DNA of 64,000 nucleotides, taken from contig NZ_FOAG01000001.1 in the NCBI RefSeq assembly GCF_900109455.1, positions 186,001 to 250,000 of the forward strand, given 5' to 3'. A program made the position numbers and the translations under genes. This stretch comes from Roseovarius azorensis (GTDB lineage Bacteria; Pseudomonadota; Alphaproteobacteria; Rhodobacterales; Rhodobacteraceae). The number at the start of each line of letters is the position of its first letter. Position 1 is the stretch's first letter. The notes under the pieces were generated by a model. The model was not told where the DNA came from. It did no database searches and worked only from the letters and a program-made list of their open reading frames with translations. Shown here piece by piece: positions 10,531-19,929 of the stretch.

Positions 10531-10534
10531 AGCG

Positions 10535-11869
10535 ATGATCGAACTGTACGAATCCCAGCGGGCGATGCGCAACATGCGGCGGGCGGCGATGCAGCGCGGC
10601 GTGGTGGCGGTGCTGGATGTGGGCACCTCGAAGATCGCCTGTCTGGTGCTGCGCTTTGACGGCAGCGCGCGGCTCAACGAGGCCGAGGGGATAGGCCGGA
10701 TGGCGGGGCAGGCGGGGTTTCGCGTGATCGGGGCCGCCACCACCCGCTCGCGCGGGGTGCGGTTTGGCGAGATCGACGCGATGGCCGAGACCGAGCGCGC
10801 CATTCGCACGGCGGTGCAGGCGGCGCAGAAGATGGCCAATATCCGCGTCGATCATGTGATTGCCTGTTTCTCGGGGGCCGAGCCGCGCAGCTATGGGCTG
10901 GCCGGTCAGGTCGAACTGGCGGGGCATACGGTCAGCGAGCAGGATGTCAGCCGCGTGCTGAGCGCCTGCGATGTGCCCGATTACGGCGAGGGGCGCGAGG
11001 TGCTGCATGCGCAGCCGGTGAATTTCACGCTCGATCACCGGTCAGGTCTGATTGATCCGCGCGGGCAGATGGGGCAGGTTCTGTCCACCGACATGCATAT
11101 GCTGACGGTGGACGCGGTGGCGATCCAGAACCTCGCCCATTGCGTCAAGCGCTGCGATCTGGAACTGGCGGGGGTTGCCAGCTCTGCCTATGTCAGCGGC
11201 ATCGCGGCACTGGTCGAGGACGAGCAAGAACTGGGCGCCGCCTGCATCGATCTTGGCGGTGGCACCTCCGGCGTTTCGATCTTTATCAAGAAGCACATGA
11301 TCTATGCGGATTCCGTTCGCATGGGTGGCGAGCATGTGACCAACGACATCTCGATGGGATTGCAGGTGCCCGCCGCGACCGCCGAGCGGATCAAGACCTT
11401 TTACGGCGGTGTGGTGGCCACCGGCATGGACGACCGCGAGATGATCGAGATCGGCGGCGAGACCGGCGATTTCGAGCATGACCGGCGCAAGGTGAGCCGA
11501 GCGGAACTGATCGGGATCATGCGCCCGCGCGTCGAGGAAATCCTCGAGGAGGTGCGCGCGCGGCTGGATGCCGCCGGGTTCGATCATCTGCCCAGCCAGC
11601 AGATCGTGCTGACCGGCGGCGGCAGCCAGATTCCCGGTCTTGACGGGCTGGCGAGCAAGATCCTGGGACAGCAGGTCCGGCTGGGTCGTCCCTTGCGGGT
11701 GCATGGATTGCCGCAGGCCGCGACCGGGGCGGGTTTCGCCAGCGCGGTCGGCATGTGTCTGTTTGCGGCGAATCCGCAGGACGAGTGGTGGGACTTCGAG
11801 ATTCCTTCGGATCGCTATCCGGCGCGGTCGCTCAGGCGCGCTGTCAAGTGGTTTCGGGATAACTGGTGA
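10535..11869 (+). CDS. ftsA: cell division protein FtsA
   Basis: A 444-residue actin-like ATPase starting 4 bp after ftsQ. It shows the N-terminal phosphate loop 'VAVLDVGTSKIACLVLRFDG', 'ACIDLGGGTSGVSIF' (second phosphate loop) and 'IVLTGGGSQIPGL' (adenosine motif). The end 'RRAVKWFRDNW' is a short basic/aromatic amphipathic helix for membrane anchoring. It tethers FtsZ filaments to the membrane. Confidence 0.96.
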   Translation: MIELYESQRAMRNMRRAAMQRGVVAVLDVGTSKIACLVLRFDGSARLNEAEGIGRMAGQAGFRVIGAATTRSRGVRFGEIDAMAETERAIRTAVQAAQKMANIRVDHVIACFSGAEPRSYGLAGQVELAGHTVSEQDVSRVLSACDVPDYGEGREVLHAQPVNFTLDHRSGLIDPRGQMGQVLSTDMHMLTVDAVAIQNLAHCVKRCDLELAGVASSAYVSGIAALVEDEQELGAACIDLGGGTSGVSIFIKKHMIYADSVRMGGEHVTNDISMGLQVPAATAERIKTFYGGVVATGMDDREMIEIGGETGDFEHDRRKVSRAELIGIMRPRVEEILEEVRARLDAAGFDHLPSQQIVLTGGGSQIPGLDGLASKILGQQVRLGRPLRVHGLPQAATGAGFASAVGMCLFAANPQDEWWDFEIPSDRYPARSLRRAVKWFRDNW

Positions 11870-12043
11870 CCGCAAGATGTGGCGTCATCGGCGAAATCCC
11901 GCGAATACTGGTGAAAATCTGGCCATATATAGTGGTCAAACGGTGTTTTTTTGGTGACGATCGGCTTTACCATCGGTAAGATCGGTACAAATCAGGCGGA
12001 AAATGGCTCGCGAATGTGGGCGCAACAGCAGGCGGACAGATCG

Positions 12044-13645
12044 ATGACATTGAATCTCTCAATTCCCGGACATGACGACCTCAAGCCTCGGATCACCGTC
12101 TTCGGTGTTGGCGGGGCGGGTGGCAATGCCGTCAACAACATGATCGAGAAACGGCTCGACGGTGTGGATTTCGTGGTGGCCAACACCGATGCGCAGGCCT
12201 TGGGGCAGAGCCTGGCCGAGAACCGCATCCAGCTGGGCGTCAAGGTCACCGAGGGCCTGGGCGCGGGTGCGCGCGCGGCTGTCGGCGCGGCGGCGGCCGA
12301 GGAAAGCATCGAGCAGATCGTCGATCATCTGGCGGGCGCGCATATGTGTTTCATCACCGCGGGCATGGGCGGCGGGACCGGCACCGGGGCAGCGCCGATC
12401 ATCGCGCAGGCGGCGCGGGAGCTGGGCGTGCTGACCGTGGGGGTCGTGACCAAGCCGTTCCAGTTCGAGGGCGCCAAACGGATGCGTCAGGCCGAGGAAG
12501 GCGTCGAGGCGCTGCAGAAGATGGTCGATACGCTGATCATCATTCCCAACCAGAACCTGTTTCGCCTGGCCAATGAAAAGACCACCTTTACCGAGGCGTT
12601 CAGCATGGCCGACGATGTGCTCTATCAGGGTGTCAAGGGCGTGACGGACCTGATGGTGCGTCCGGGGCTGATCAACCTGGATTTCGCCGATGTGCGCGCC
12701 GTCATGGACGAGATGGGCAAGGCGATGATGGGCACAGGCGAGGACAGTGGCGAGGATCGCGCCATTCAGGCCGCCGAGAAGGCGATTGCCAACCCGCTCC
12801 TGGATGAAATCAGCCTGCGCGGCGCCAAGGGCGTGCTGATCAACATCACCGGCGGGCATGACCTGACGCTGTTCGAGCTGGACGAGGCGGCCAACCGCAT
12901 CCGCGAGGAAGTGGACCCGGACGCCAATATCATCGTCGGCAGCACGCTGGACCCGGCGATGGAAGGCGCGATGCGGGTGAGTGTCGTGGCAACCGGCATC
13001 GACGCAAGCGAGGGTGCGGGAGAGATCCCGGTACCGCGCCGGTCGATGGCGCAGCCGTTGCAGCACGCTGCCCCGGTTGCAGAAGAGCGCAAGGCGCCCG
13101 CCGCTGTCGCGGCTGCGCAGCCGGAGCCGTCGCTCTTTGAAGAGATGGATACGGTGCGGGATGACGACGCCGACCGGCGGGGATTTGCGTTTGAGGGCGA
13201 GGAGGCTGCTGCAGACGACCTGCCGCCACCGGCCTATCAACCCAGGGTCGAAGAGTTCGAGCCCGCCTCGGCCTATGTCGAGGAAGAAGATACGCTTGAA
13301 AGCTTTGTCGCGCCGCGTGCGCCCGCGCCGGGCACGCCCTCGCCGGAAACATTGCAGCGCCTGCAGGCCGCCGTAGGCCGGGTGCCTGCGCAGCCGCAGC
13401 AACGCCGCCCGGAGTCTGCGGAACGCGCGCAGCCGATGACCGATGATCGCCCGCGCTTTGGCATCAATTCGCTGATCAACCGGATGACCGGCCATGGCGC
13501 GGCTGAAGCCGAGCGCCCGGCTGCCCGCCCCGTGCGGCAGCAGCCTCCGGTGCAGGCCGCGCAGTCGAAACAGGCCCCGGCGCATGCGCATGACGACGAG
13601 GAACAGATCGAGATTCCGGCGTTCCTCCGCCGTCAGGCGAACTGA
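12044..13645 (+). CDS. ftsZ: cell division protein FtsZ
   Basis: A 533-residue tubulin-like GTPase. ATG 12044 ([20 protein letters not shown]) gives the usual alphaproteobacterial N-terminus. The tubulin signature GGGTGTG lies at residues 109-115. After the folded domain (about residue 320) there is a long acidic, proline-rich linker of some 190 residues. It ends in the conserved C-terminal peptide ([11 protein letters not shown]) that docks FtsA and other partners. An AT-rich TATATA at 11926-11931 in the 174-bp gap after ftsA may belong to a local promoter. A rho-independent terminator follows the gene. Confidence 0.97.
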   Translation: MTLNLSIPGHDDLKPRITVFGVGGAGGNAVNNMIEKRLDGVDFVVANTDAQALGQSLAENRIQLGVKVTEGLGAGARAAVGAAAAEESIEQIVDHLAGAHMCFITAGMGGGTGTGAAPIIAQAARELGVLTVGVVTKPFQFEGAKRMRQAEEGVEALQKMVDTLIIIPNQNLFRLANEKTTFTEAFSMADDVLYQGVKGVTDLMVRPGLINLDFADVRAVMDEMGKAMMGTGEDSGEDRAIQAAEKAIANPLLDEISLRGAKGVLINITGGHDLTLFELDEAANRIREEVDPDANIIVGSTLDPAMEGAMRVSVVATGIDASEGAGEIPVPRRSMAQPLQHAAPVAEERKAPAAVAAAQPEPSLFEEMDTVRDDDADRRGFAFEGEEAAADDLPPPAYQPRVEEFEPASAYVEEEDTLESFVAPRAPAPGTPSPETLQRLQAAVGRVPAQPQQRRPESAERAQPMTDDRPRFGINSLINRMTGHGAAEAERPAARPVRQQPPVQAAQSKQAPAHAHDDEEQIEIPAFLRRQAN

Positions 13646-13667
13646 TCTCTCTGGGACATGGACATGG

Positions 13668-13698
13668 AAAGGCCGTCCTTGTGGCGGCCTTTGTTTTT
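13668..13698 (+). terminator. rho-independent terminator after ftsZ
   Basis: AAAGGCCG (13668-13675) pairs with CGGCCTTT (13685-13692), followed by GTTTTT. It lies 22 bp after the ftsZ stop and separates the fts operon from lpxC. Confidence 0.85.
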
Positions 13699-13904
13699 GG
13701 GAAACAATGGGTTGAGCTCACAAAAACTGTTTCGGCAAAAAACCGCGCATGACATGCGGGCCGATGTTTCAATCGGTTGCAAAGATTGAGTTGAGCATTC
13801 CTGCCCCGGCTTTTACATCAGGGCCAGTTAACAATAAGTGTATGTCGGGTCGTTACACCCAGTCTGTGTCACGCGCGTGAACATTCCGAGGGCAGGAAGC
13901 AAGT

Positions 13905-14825
13905 TTGCAGAGAACCATCACATATCCGGTGTGTTTTGACGGCGTTGGCCTGCACTCGGGCGCTGTTGCCCGGCTGACCATCCGCCCGGCAGAGGCCGGG
14001 GCGGGGATCGCGTTTTGCCGCGTCGATGTGACGGATCGCGACAATGTCATCCCTGCGCTCTGGGACAGGGTCGAGCAATCGCCGCTCTGCACGCGGCTGG
14101 TGAATGCCGCGGGCGTGTCGGTCGGCACCGTCGAGCATGTGATGGCCGCGCTGGTAGGCTGTGGTGTGCATAATGCGATTGTCGAGGTGGACGGGCCCGA
14201 AGTGCCGATTCTCGATGGTAGCGCGGTGCCGTTCGTGGAGGGCATCCTGGCCAAGGGCACGCGCGGGCAGGGCAGGCCGGTGCGCGCGCTGCGGGTGCTG
14301 CGGCCGATCGAGGTGCGCAAGGGGCAATCCCATGCGCGGCTGACGCCGGACGAGACGCTGCGGATCGAGTTCGCCATCGAATTCGAGGATGCCGCCATCG
14401 GGGTGCAGAAAAAAATTCTCAACATGTCCAACGGCAGTTTCGTGCGCGAATTGTCGAATTGCCGGACCTTCTGCCGCAAGGCGGATGTGGATGACATGCG
14501 CGCCAATGGTCTTGCGCTTGGCGGGACGCTGGAGAACGCGGTCGTCGTGGATGGTGAAAAGGTGCTGAGCCCCGGCGGACTGCGCCATGCCGATGAGGCG
14601 GTGCGCCACAAGATGCTGGATGCGCTGGGCGATCTGGGGCTGGCCGGGTTGCCGATTCTCGGTCACTATCAGGGGGTACGCGCCGGACATGCCCTGACAA
14701 ATGATCTTTTGCGGGCGCTGTTTGCCGATCCTTCGGCCTATGAAATCATCGAATGCGATCCCGAGACCGCCGCGCGGTTGCCCGGCGCCGGGGTGCATCG
14801 GGCGGAAATTCCCAGGGTTGCCTGA
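13905..14825 (+). CDS. lpxC: UDP-3-O-acyl-N-acetylglucosamine deacetylase
   Basis: A 306-residue protein with a probable TTG start at 13905 (MQRTITYPVCFDGVGLHSGA), preceded by a GGCAGGAAG ribosome site. The next in-frame codon upstream at 13878 is a stop. Zinc ligands are visible as H78 in 'GTVEHVMAAL' and in 'RHADEAVRHKMLDALGDLGL' (conserved HxxxD). It carries out the committed zinc-dependent step of lipid A synthesis. The roughly 260-bp leader behind the ftsZ terminator should hold its own promoter. Confidence 0.96.
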   Translation: MQRTITYPVCFDGVGLHSGAVARLTIRPAEAGAGIAFCRVDVTDRDNVIPALWDRVEQSPLCTRLVNAAGVSVGTVEHVMAALVGCGVHNAIVEVDGPEVPILDGSAVPFVEGILAKGTRGQGRPVRALRVLRPIEVRKGQSHARLTPDETLRIEFAIEFEDAAIGVQKKILNMSNGSFVRELSNCRTFCRKADVDDMRANGLALGGTLENAVVVDGEKVLSPGGLRHADEAVRHKMLDALGDLGLAGLPILGHYQGVRAGHALTNDLLRALFADPSAYEIIECDPETAARLPGAGVHRAEIPRVA

Positions 14826-14940
14826 TCCGGCCACCGGGAAATGTGCCAAAGACGTTTTGCACCGGAAATTTCTGTGCTAGGACCATGGCGATGACGGGGG
14901 CGGCGTCCCCGCGTTTACGTAACTTGGGGTGAGATCGCGC

Positions 14941-15789
14941 ATGAGAATCGGCAAGTCCCGGGCCAGGCTGGTCGGCGCTGTTGTCGTGGCATTGGCTGTC
15001 GCCGGATGCGGCAACAGGCAAAGCGTCGAGCGTGGCACGGTCAATTATGAGAATTACACCGCGCAGCAGATTTTCGAGCGTGCGGAATACGATCTGGCGC
15101 GGCGCAATCCCAAGCTGGCGGCCCAGAGTTTTGCCGAGGTCGAGCGGCTCTATCCCTATTCGGAACTGGCCAAGCGCGCGGTGATCATGCAGGCCTTTGC
15201 GCATCATCAGGACAAGTCCTATGAGGAAAGCCGCGCGGCGGCGCAACGCTTTATCGACTTTTATCCCGCTGACGAGGATGCGGCCTATGCGCAGTATCTG
15301 CTGGCGCTGAGCTATTACGATCAGATCGACGAGGTCGGACGCGATCAGGGGCTGACGTTTCAGGCGTTGCAGGCGCTGCGCGAGGTGATCGAGCGCTATC
15401 CCGACAGTGAGTATGCGAATCCCGCCATTCTCAAGTTCGATCTGGCCTTTGACCATCTGGCGTCGAAGGAGATGGAGATCGGGCGCTATTACCTCAGGCG
15501 CGACCATTTCCCGGCGGCGATCAACCGTTTCCGCGTGGTGGTCGAGGATTTCCAGACCACGACCCACACCGCCGAGGCGCTGCACCGTCTGGTCGAGGCC
15601 TATCTGTCGCTGGGTCTGACCGATGAGGCGCGCACGGCGGGGGCGATTCTGGGGCACAATTTCCGTGGCACCGACTGGTACGAGGACAGCTACAAGCTGT
15701 TGACCGGGCGCGGGCTGACGCTGGAGGCGGCGGGCGACAACTGGCTGCGGCAGGTTTACCGTCAGACTGTTCAGGGTCGCTGGCTATAG
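14941..15789 (+). CDS. bamD: outer membrane assembly lipoprotein BamD
   Basis: A 282-residue lipoprotein. A signal peptide ends in the lipobox LAVAGC with C23 as lipidation site, so ATG 14941 is preferred to the GTG four codons upstream. The body consists of TPR-like repeats ('FERAEYDLARRNPKLAAQSF', 'AYLSLGLTDEARTAGAILGH') as in BamD/ComL. It is part of the BAM complex that inserts beta-barrels into the outer membrane. A possible promoter (TTGCAC 14857, TAGGAC 14878) lies in the 115-bp gap after lpxC, with a shorter than ideal spacer. Confidence 0.94.
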   Translation: MRIGKSRARLVGAVVVALAVAGCGNRQSVERGTVNYENYTAQQIFERAEYDLARRNPKLAAQSFAEVERLYPYSELAKRAVIMQAFAHHQDKSYEESRAAAQRFIDFYPADEDAAYAQYLLALSYYDQIDEVGRDQGLTFQALQALREVIERYPDSEYANPAILKFDLAFDHLASKEMEIGRYYLRRDHFPAAINRFRVVVEDFQTTTHTAEALHRLVEAYLSLGLTDEARTAGAILGHNFRGTDWYEDSYKLLTGRGLTLEAAGDNWLRQVYRQTVQGRWL

Positions 15790-15794
15790 GGGAT

Positions 15795-15820
15795 GGTGGG
15801 GTGAAACCCCACCCTACGGG
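15795..15820. repeat. short intergenic hairpin repeat with CTACGGG tail, second copy
   Basis: GGTGGGGT (15795-15802) pairs with ACCCCACC (15806-15813) across GAA and is followed by CTACGGG. It has the same architecture as 7683-7708 and sits just upstream of recN. Confidence 0.5.
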
Positions 15821-15828
15821 TTGGCTTG

Positions 15829-17478
15829 ATGCTGCGCGCGCTTGAAATCCGGGACATGCTGATCATCGACCGGCTGGAGCTGGAATTCCAGCCGGGCCTG
15901 AATGTGCTGACCGGCGAGACCGGGGCGGGCAAATCCATTCTTCTGGATTCACTGGGTTTCGTGCTGGGCTGGCGCGGGCGGGCCGATCTGGTGCGGCAGG
16001 GGGCCGATCAGGGCGAGGTGGTGGCGGCGTTCGAACTGGCCACGGGGCATCCGGCGCGCGAGGTTTTGCGCGCGGCCGGTCTGCCGGAGGGGGACGAGTT
16101 GATCCTGCGGCGGGTCAATACCGTGGACGGGCGCAAGACCGCCTGGGTCAATGACCGGCGCGCCTCTGGCGAGGTGTTGCGGCAGTTGTCGGAGGTGCTG
16201 GTCGAGTTGCACGGGCAGCAGGACGATCGCGGACTGCTGGATCCCAAGGGGCACCGCGAGATGCTGGATGCCTATGGCGATCTGGGCGGGATGCGGGATG
16301 CGGTGCGTGCGGCCTGGCGCGATCTGGCGGCGCGGCGCAAGGCGCTGGCCGAGGCCGAGGCGGCGCTGGCGGCGGTGCGCGCCGAGGAGGATTTCCTGCG
16401 GCACGCGGTGGCGGAGCTGGATGCGCTGGACCCGCAGCCCGGCGAGGAGGCGGAGCTGGACACAAGGCGGCGTCTGATGCAGGCCGCCGAGCGTATCCGC
16501 GAGGATATCGCCCGCGCGGCGCAGGCGATCGGAGCGCAGGGGGCCGAAGGGGCGGCGGGTGATGCGCTGCGCTGGCTGGAGGGGGTGGCGGACAAGGCCG
16601 AGGGGCAGCTTGACGAGCCGGTTGCGGCGCTTGGCCGGGCGCTGGTCGAACTGGACGAGGCCGGGCGCGGTGTCGATCGCTGTCTGGAAGCGCTGAGTTT
16701 CAACCCGCTGGAGCTGGAGATCATCGAGGAGCGGCTGTTTGCGATCCGGGGGCTGGCGCGCAAGCACGGGGTGCTGCCGGATGATCTGGGCGGTTTTGCC
16801 GAGGGGCTGCGCGGGCAGATCGCGGCGCTGGAGGCGGGCGATGCGGATCTCCGCGCGCGGCGGCAGGCGCTGGAGGCGGCCGAGAGTGAATATGCCGCGG
16901 CAGCCGGGGCGCTGAGCGCCGCGCGGGCGCAGGCGGCAGGGCGGCTTGACAATGCGGTGATGGCGGAACTGGCCCCGCTCAGGATGGAGCGGGCGGTGTT
17001 TTCCACCGGCATCCGCCCCGCCGAACCGGGGCCGGGCGGGCATGACGAGGTGAGTTTCACCGTCGCCACCAATCCCGGCGCGCCCGCGGGTCCGCTCAAC
17101 CGCATTGCCTCGGGCGGGGAGTTGAGCCGGTTCCTGCTGGCGCTCAAGGTCTGTCTGACCGGGACGGATAGCGGTCTGACGATGATCTTTGACGAGATCG
17201 ACCGCGGTGTCGGCGGGGCTACGGCGGATGCCGTGGGGCGCAGGCTGGCGCAGCTGGCGGCGGGGGGGCAGGTGCTGGTGGTGACGCATTCGCCGCAGGT
17301 GGCGGCACGCGGTGCGCATCACTGGCGGGTGGAAAAGCGGATCGAGGCCGAGGCGACGCTCTCGACCGTGCGGCCCATGCGGGGGCCGGACCGGGTGGAC
17401 GAGATTGCGCGGATGCTGTCGGGCGAGCGGATCACCCCCGAGGCCCGCGCCGCCGCCGAGGCGCTGATGGTGGGGTAG
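15829..17478 (+). CDS. recN: DNA repair protein RecN
   Basis: A 549-residue SMC-like ATPase. Walker A GETGAGKS lies at residues 29-36, a long central region is rich in Ala/Glu/Arg heptads (coiled coil), the signature is 'ASGGELSRFLLALK' and Walker B is 'TMIFDEIDRGVGG'. It acts in double-strand break repair. An in-frame TTG lies one codon before the chosen ATG. The gene directly follows the bamD-proximal hairpin repeat. Confidence 0.96.
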   Translation: MLRALEIRDMLIIDRLELEFQPGLNVLTGETGAGKSILLDSLGFVLGWRGRADLVRQGADQGEVVAAFELATGHPAREVLRAAGLPEGDELILRRVNTVDGRKTAWVNDRRASGEVLRQLSEVLVELHGQQDDRGLLDPKGHREMLDAYGDLGGMRDAVRAAWRDLAARRKALAEAEAALAAVRAEEDFLRHAVAELDALDPQPGEEAELDTRRRLMQAAERIREDIARAAQAIGAQGAEGAAGDALRWLEGVADKAEGQLDEPVAALGRALVELDEAGRGVDRCLEALSFNPLELEIIEERLFAIRGLARKHGVLPDDLGGFAEGLRGQIAALEAGDADLRARRQALEAAESEYAAAAGALSAARAQAAGRLDNAVMAELAPLRMERAVFSTGIRPAEPGPGGHDEVSFTVATNPGAPAGPLNRIASGGELSRFLLALKVCLTGTDSGLTMIFDEIDRGVGGATADAVGRRLAQLAAGGQVLVVTHSPQVAARGAHHWRVEKRIEAEATLSTVRPMRGPDRVDEIARMLSGERITPEARAAAEALMVG

Positions 17479-17540
17479 GGGGCGCTGCCCCCGTCGTGCG
17501 CTGCGCGGCGGCGCCCCCGAGGCTTGGTCAGGCCGGATGA
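17478..17540. repeat. GC-rich roseobacter intergenic repeat, copy 1
   Basis: A GGGGGCGCTGCCCCC hairpin (17478-17492) begins at the last base of the recN stop codon. A second imperfect hairpin, then CCCCCGAGG, and a tail with CAGGCCGGATGAA follow. The same order of parts recurs at 23873-23937, and the tail alone at 18434-18458. The remainder of the roughly 300-bp gap to the next gene (to 17787) shows no convincing gene. Confidence 0.6.
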
Positions 17541-17787
17541 ATCGAACGCACCAGCCCGCGATACCTGCGGCAGTATGCGAACCACGTGGGGTAGTTTGAA
17601 GGCCAGGTCGCCGCCTTGGCTATCGCGAACCGTCTGGTGGCGAACGCGATGGGCGCGGCTGTCAGCCGGAACCGGAAAGGGTATTGGCGGCGGGGGGGCG
17701 TGAGATATGCTATTGTCACGCGTCCCATTAACGACATATTAGAGAAGTACCAGATATGTCCTGGAACATATCTCCATAGGAGGGCAC

Positions 17788-18036
17788 ATGAAAAACGTGT
17801 CAATCACCGTGCGAGCAGAATGGGACGAAGAGGCCCAGGTTTGGGTGGCGACCAGCACAGATATAGCTGGTTTAGCTGTCGAAGCTGAAAATTTTGAGGC
17901 GCTTAGAAAGAAAATTCTGGGCGCTGTGGGTGATCTTGTCGAGTTGAATGGCTTTGATGGAGACACATCAATGCCGGAGATACCCGTCCATATAACGTCA
18001 GATCAACTGGCGCTTATTCCCAATCCATGTCACTGA
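17788..18036 (+). CDS. DUF1902 / HicB-like antitoxin candidate
   Basis: An 82-residue protein behind a clear Shine-Dalgarno (AGGAGG at 17779). The sequence 'ITVRAEWDEEAQVWVATSTD' followed by 'IAGLAVEAENFEALRKKI' is the partial RNase H-like fold of HicB/DUF1902 proteins. It lies 3 bp before a HicA-like gene, so the two form a toxin-antitoxin-like pair. Base composition is lower in GC than the neighbours, suggesting acquisition. No separate C-terminal DNA-binding domain is present. Confidence 0.75.
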   Translation: MKNVSITVRAEWDEEAQVWVATSTDIAGLAVEAENFEALRKKILGAVGDLVELNGFDGDTSMPEIPVHITSDQLALIPNPCH

Positions 18037-18039
18037 CAA

Positions 18040-18234
18040 TTGGCCGATTTCTATAAGGAACTTGTAAAACTCCTGTTGGAAGCCGGCTGCTATTTTGTGC
18101 GCCCTGGAAAAGGTGATCATGCGATCTGGTACAGTCCAATTTCATGCCGCCATTTCACGGTCGATCATGGAAGCAAATCCAGGCACACAGCGAACGAGAC
18201 CCTGAAACAGGCTGGCCTTCCAAAGTCATTTTAA
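18040..18234 (+). CDS. HicA-like toxin candidate
   Basis: A 64-residue protein from a TTG start directly after the HicB-like gene. The pattern 'LLLEAGCYFVRPGKGDHAIW' with the central GKGDH, then 'FTVDHGSKSRHTANETLKQA', matches the HicA/YcfA double-stranded RNA-binding-like fold. The histidine of the GDH element would be catalytic (mRNA interferase). The rare start codon and tight spacing suggest translation coupled to the antitoxin. Activity is inferred from the family. Confidence 0.72.
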   Translation: MADFYKELVKLLLEAGCYFVRPGKGDHAIWYSPISCRHFTVDHGSKSRHTANETLKQAGLPKSF

Positions 18235-18433
18235 AGCGTCCCGCCAATCCCATTTCCGCAGCCTGGCCAGACATTGCCTACAGCGCGTGCGGGCAATGGT
18301 GTCGTCTATCTCCGGCCTTCTGGCGCTCACTATCGGCAAGGCCCTGTCCACGGATTTGCTCTGCATAAACAACATCATGGTTCACATGCGGAATCCGCGC
18401 CGTTACGATGTTGGTGCGCCTGATACATAAGGC

Positions 18434-18458
18434 CGGGCATTTTGGGGCCGGATGAAAG
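18434..18458. repeat. partial copy of the roseobacter intergenic repeat
   Basis: Only the tail of the repeat is recognisable here (GGGGCCGGATGAAAG). It sits just after the dld-type gene's stop, between convergent genes. The rest of 18235-18465 contains no convincing gene. Confidence 0.4.
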
Positions 18459-18465
18459 CGGGGGA

Positions 18466-19842
18466 TCAGTTGCGCGGCGGGACCAGTTTGCCGGGGTTCA
18501 TGATGTTGTCGGGGTCGAGCGCCTGCTTGATCGCGCCCATGACTGCCCAGCCAGCCCCGTGTTCGCGCTGCATGTAATCGAGTTTGCCCACGCCGATGCC
18601 ATGTTCGCCCGTCGCCGTGCCGCCAAGCGCCAGGGATCGCGCGACCATTCGGTCGGAGGCGGCCTTGGCGCGTTCGATCTCGGCGGGGTCGGAGTCATCG
18701 ACCAGCAGGACGGCGTGGAAATTGCCGTCGCCGACATGGCCGAGGATCGGCCCGTCGACGCCCGCCTCTGCCAGATCGGTGCGGGTTTCCTCGATCGCCT
18801 GCGCCAGCCTTGAGATCGGCACGCAGATATCCGTGACAATGGCGCGCGCGCCGGGGCGTGCGGCGAGGATGGCGTAATAGGCATTGTGGCGCATGGTCCA
18901 GAGCGCGGTGCGGTCCTCTGTCCTGGTGGCCCAGTCAAAGCCGGAGGCGGCGTGATCGGCGGCAATCGCGCCAAAGCTCTCGGCCTGTTCGGTCACGCCG
19001 GCGGGGCTGCCGTGAAATTCGAGCAGCAGATGCGGTTTCTCGGGCAGTTTCATCCCGGCATAGGCGTTGACCGCGCGCACGCTGTCCACGTCCATCAGTT
19101 CGATCCGGGCCATCGGCACGCCGCATTGGATGGTGTCGATCACGCAGGCCACCGCATCGCCCACCGTCTCGAAGGCGCAGACGGCGGCCGAGATCGCCTC
19201 GGGCTGGCCATGGAGGCGCAGGGTAAGTTCGGTGATCAGGCCAAGCGTGCCCTCGGCCCCCACGAACAGTCCGGTGAGGTCGTAGCCCGAGGAGGATTTG
19301 CGCGCCTGTGTGCCGGTGCGGATCACCTCGCCCGAGGCGGTGACGACCTCGAGCGCCAGCACGTTGTCGCGCATGGTGCCGTAGCGCACGGCGGTGGTGC
19401 CGCTGGCGCGGGTCGAGGTCATGCCGCCGATCGAGGCATTGGCCCCCGGATCGACCGGAAAGAAGAGGCCGGTGGCGCGCAGTTCGTCGTTCAGCGCCTC
19501 GCGGGTGACGCCCGGTTGCAGGGTCACGGTCATGTCCTGCTGCGCGACGTTCAGGATACGGTTCATGCGCGAGAAATCGACCACGATGCCGCCCTGAAAC
19601 GCCTGCGCCTGACCCTCGAGCGAGGTGCCGGTGCCCCAGCCCACCACCGGCACGCGGTGGCGCGCGCAGGTCGCCACGATCTGCGCCACCTCTGCGGTGG
19701 TTTCGGGATAGACCACCGCATCGGGCGGCGCGGCGGAAAAATGTGACTCGCTGCGGGCGTGCAGGTCCAGATCGGACTTGGACCGCGTTACCCGTTGGCC
19801 TAGAGAGGAAAGGAGTTCGGCGATAGCGTTCTGAGTGTCCAT
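18466..19842 (-). CDS. FAD-binding oxidoreductase, D-lactate dehydrogenase/glycolate oxidase (GlcD) type
   Basis: A 458-residue protein. The N-terminal FAD-binding_4 domain shows 'VPVVGWGTGTSLEGQAQAF' and 'GANASIGGMTSTRASGTTAV'. The C-terminal FAD-oxidase domain ends with 'GTATGEHGIGVGKLDYMQRE', the signature of D-2-hydroxyacid dehydrogenases of the D-lactate (cytochrome) and glycolate oxidase group. It would oxidise a D-2-hydroxy acid and pass electrons to the respiratory chain. Length and single-gene context favour a Dld-type enzyme over the three-subunit GlcDEF. It is divergent from the CLC channel gene. Confidence 0.85.
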   Translation of the reverse strand: MDTQNAIAELLSSLGQRVTRSKSDLDLHARSESHFSAAPPDAVVYPETTAEVAQIVATCARHRVPVVGWGTGTSLEGQAQAFQGGIVVDFSRMNRILNVAQQDMTVTLQPGVTREALNDELRATGLFFPVDPGANASIGGMTSTRASGTTAVRYGTMRDNVLALEVVTASGEVIRTGTQARKSSSGYDLTGLFVGAEGTLGLITELTLRLHGQPEAISAAVCAFETVGDAVACVIDTIQCGVPMARIELMDVDSVRAVNAYAGMKLPEKPHLLLEFHGSPAGVTEQAESFGAIAADHAASGFDWATRTEDRTALWTMRHNAYYAILAARPGARAIVTDICVPISRLAQAIEETRTDLAEAGVDGPILGHVGDGNFHAVLLVDDSDPAEIERAKAASDRMVARSLALGGTATGEHGIGVGKLDYMQREHGAGWAVMGAIKQALDPDNIMNPGKLVPPRN

Positions 19843-19929
19843 GTGGAAACTTTCATCCGTGAGTGTGGGGTCACCCTAAGCCAAGCGGCCGGAATGCGAA
19901 ATAGCGGTGCCGCCAGGATTGACAGGTTG

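Noticed and set aside
17528..17803. 91-codon minus-strand frame upstream of the HicB-like gene
   Set aside because: It overlaps the start and ribosome site of the HicB-like gene in antisense and shows no recognisable family; an IS-remnant origin could not be supported.
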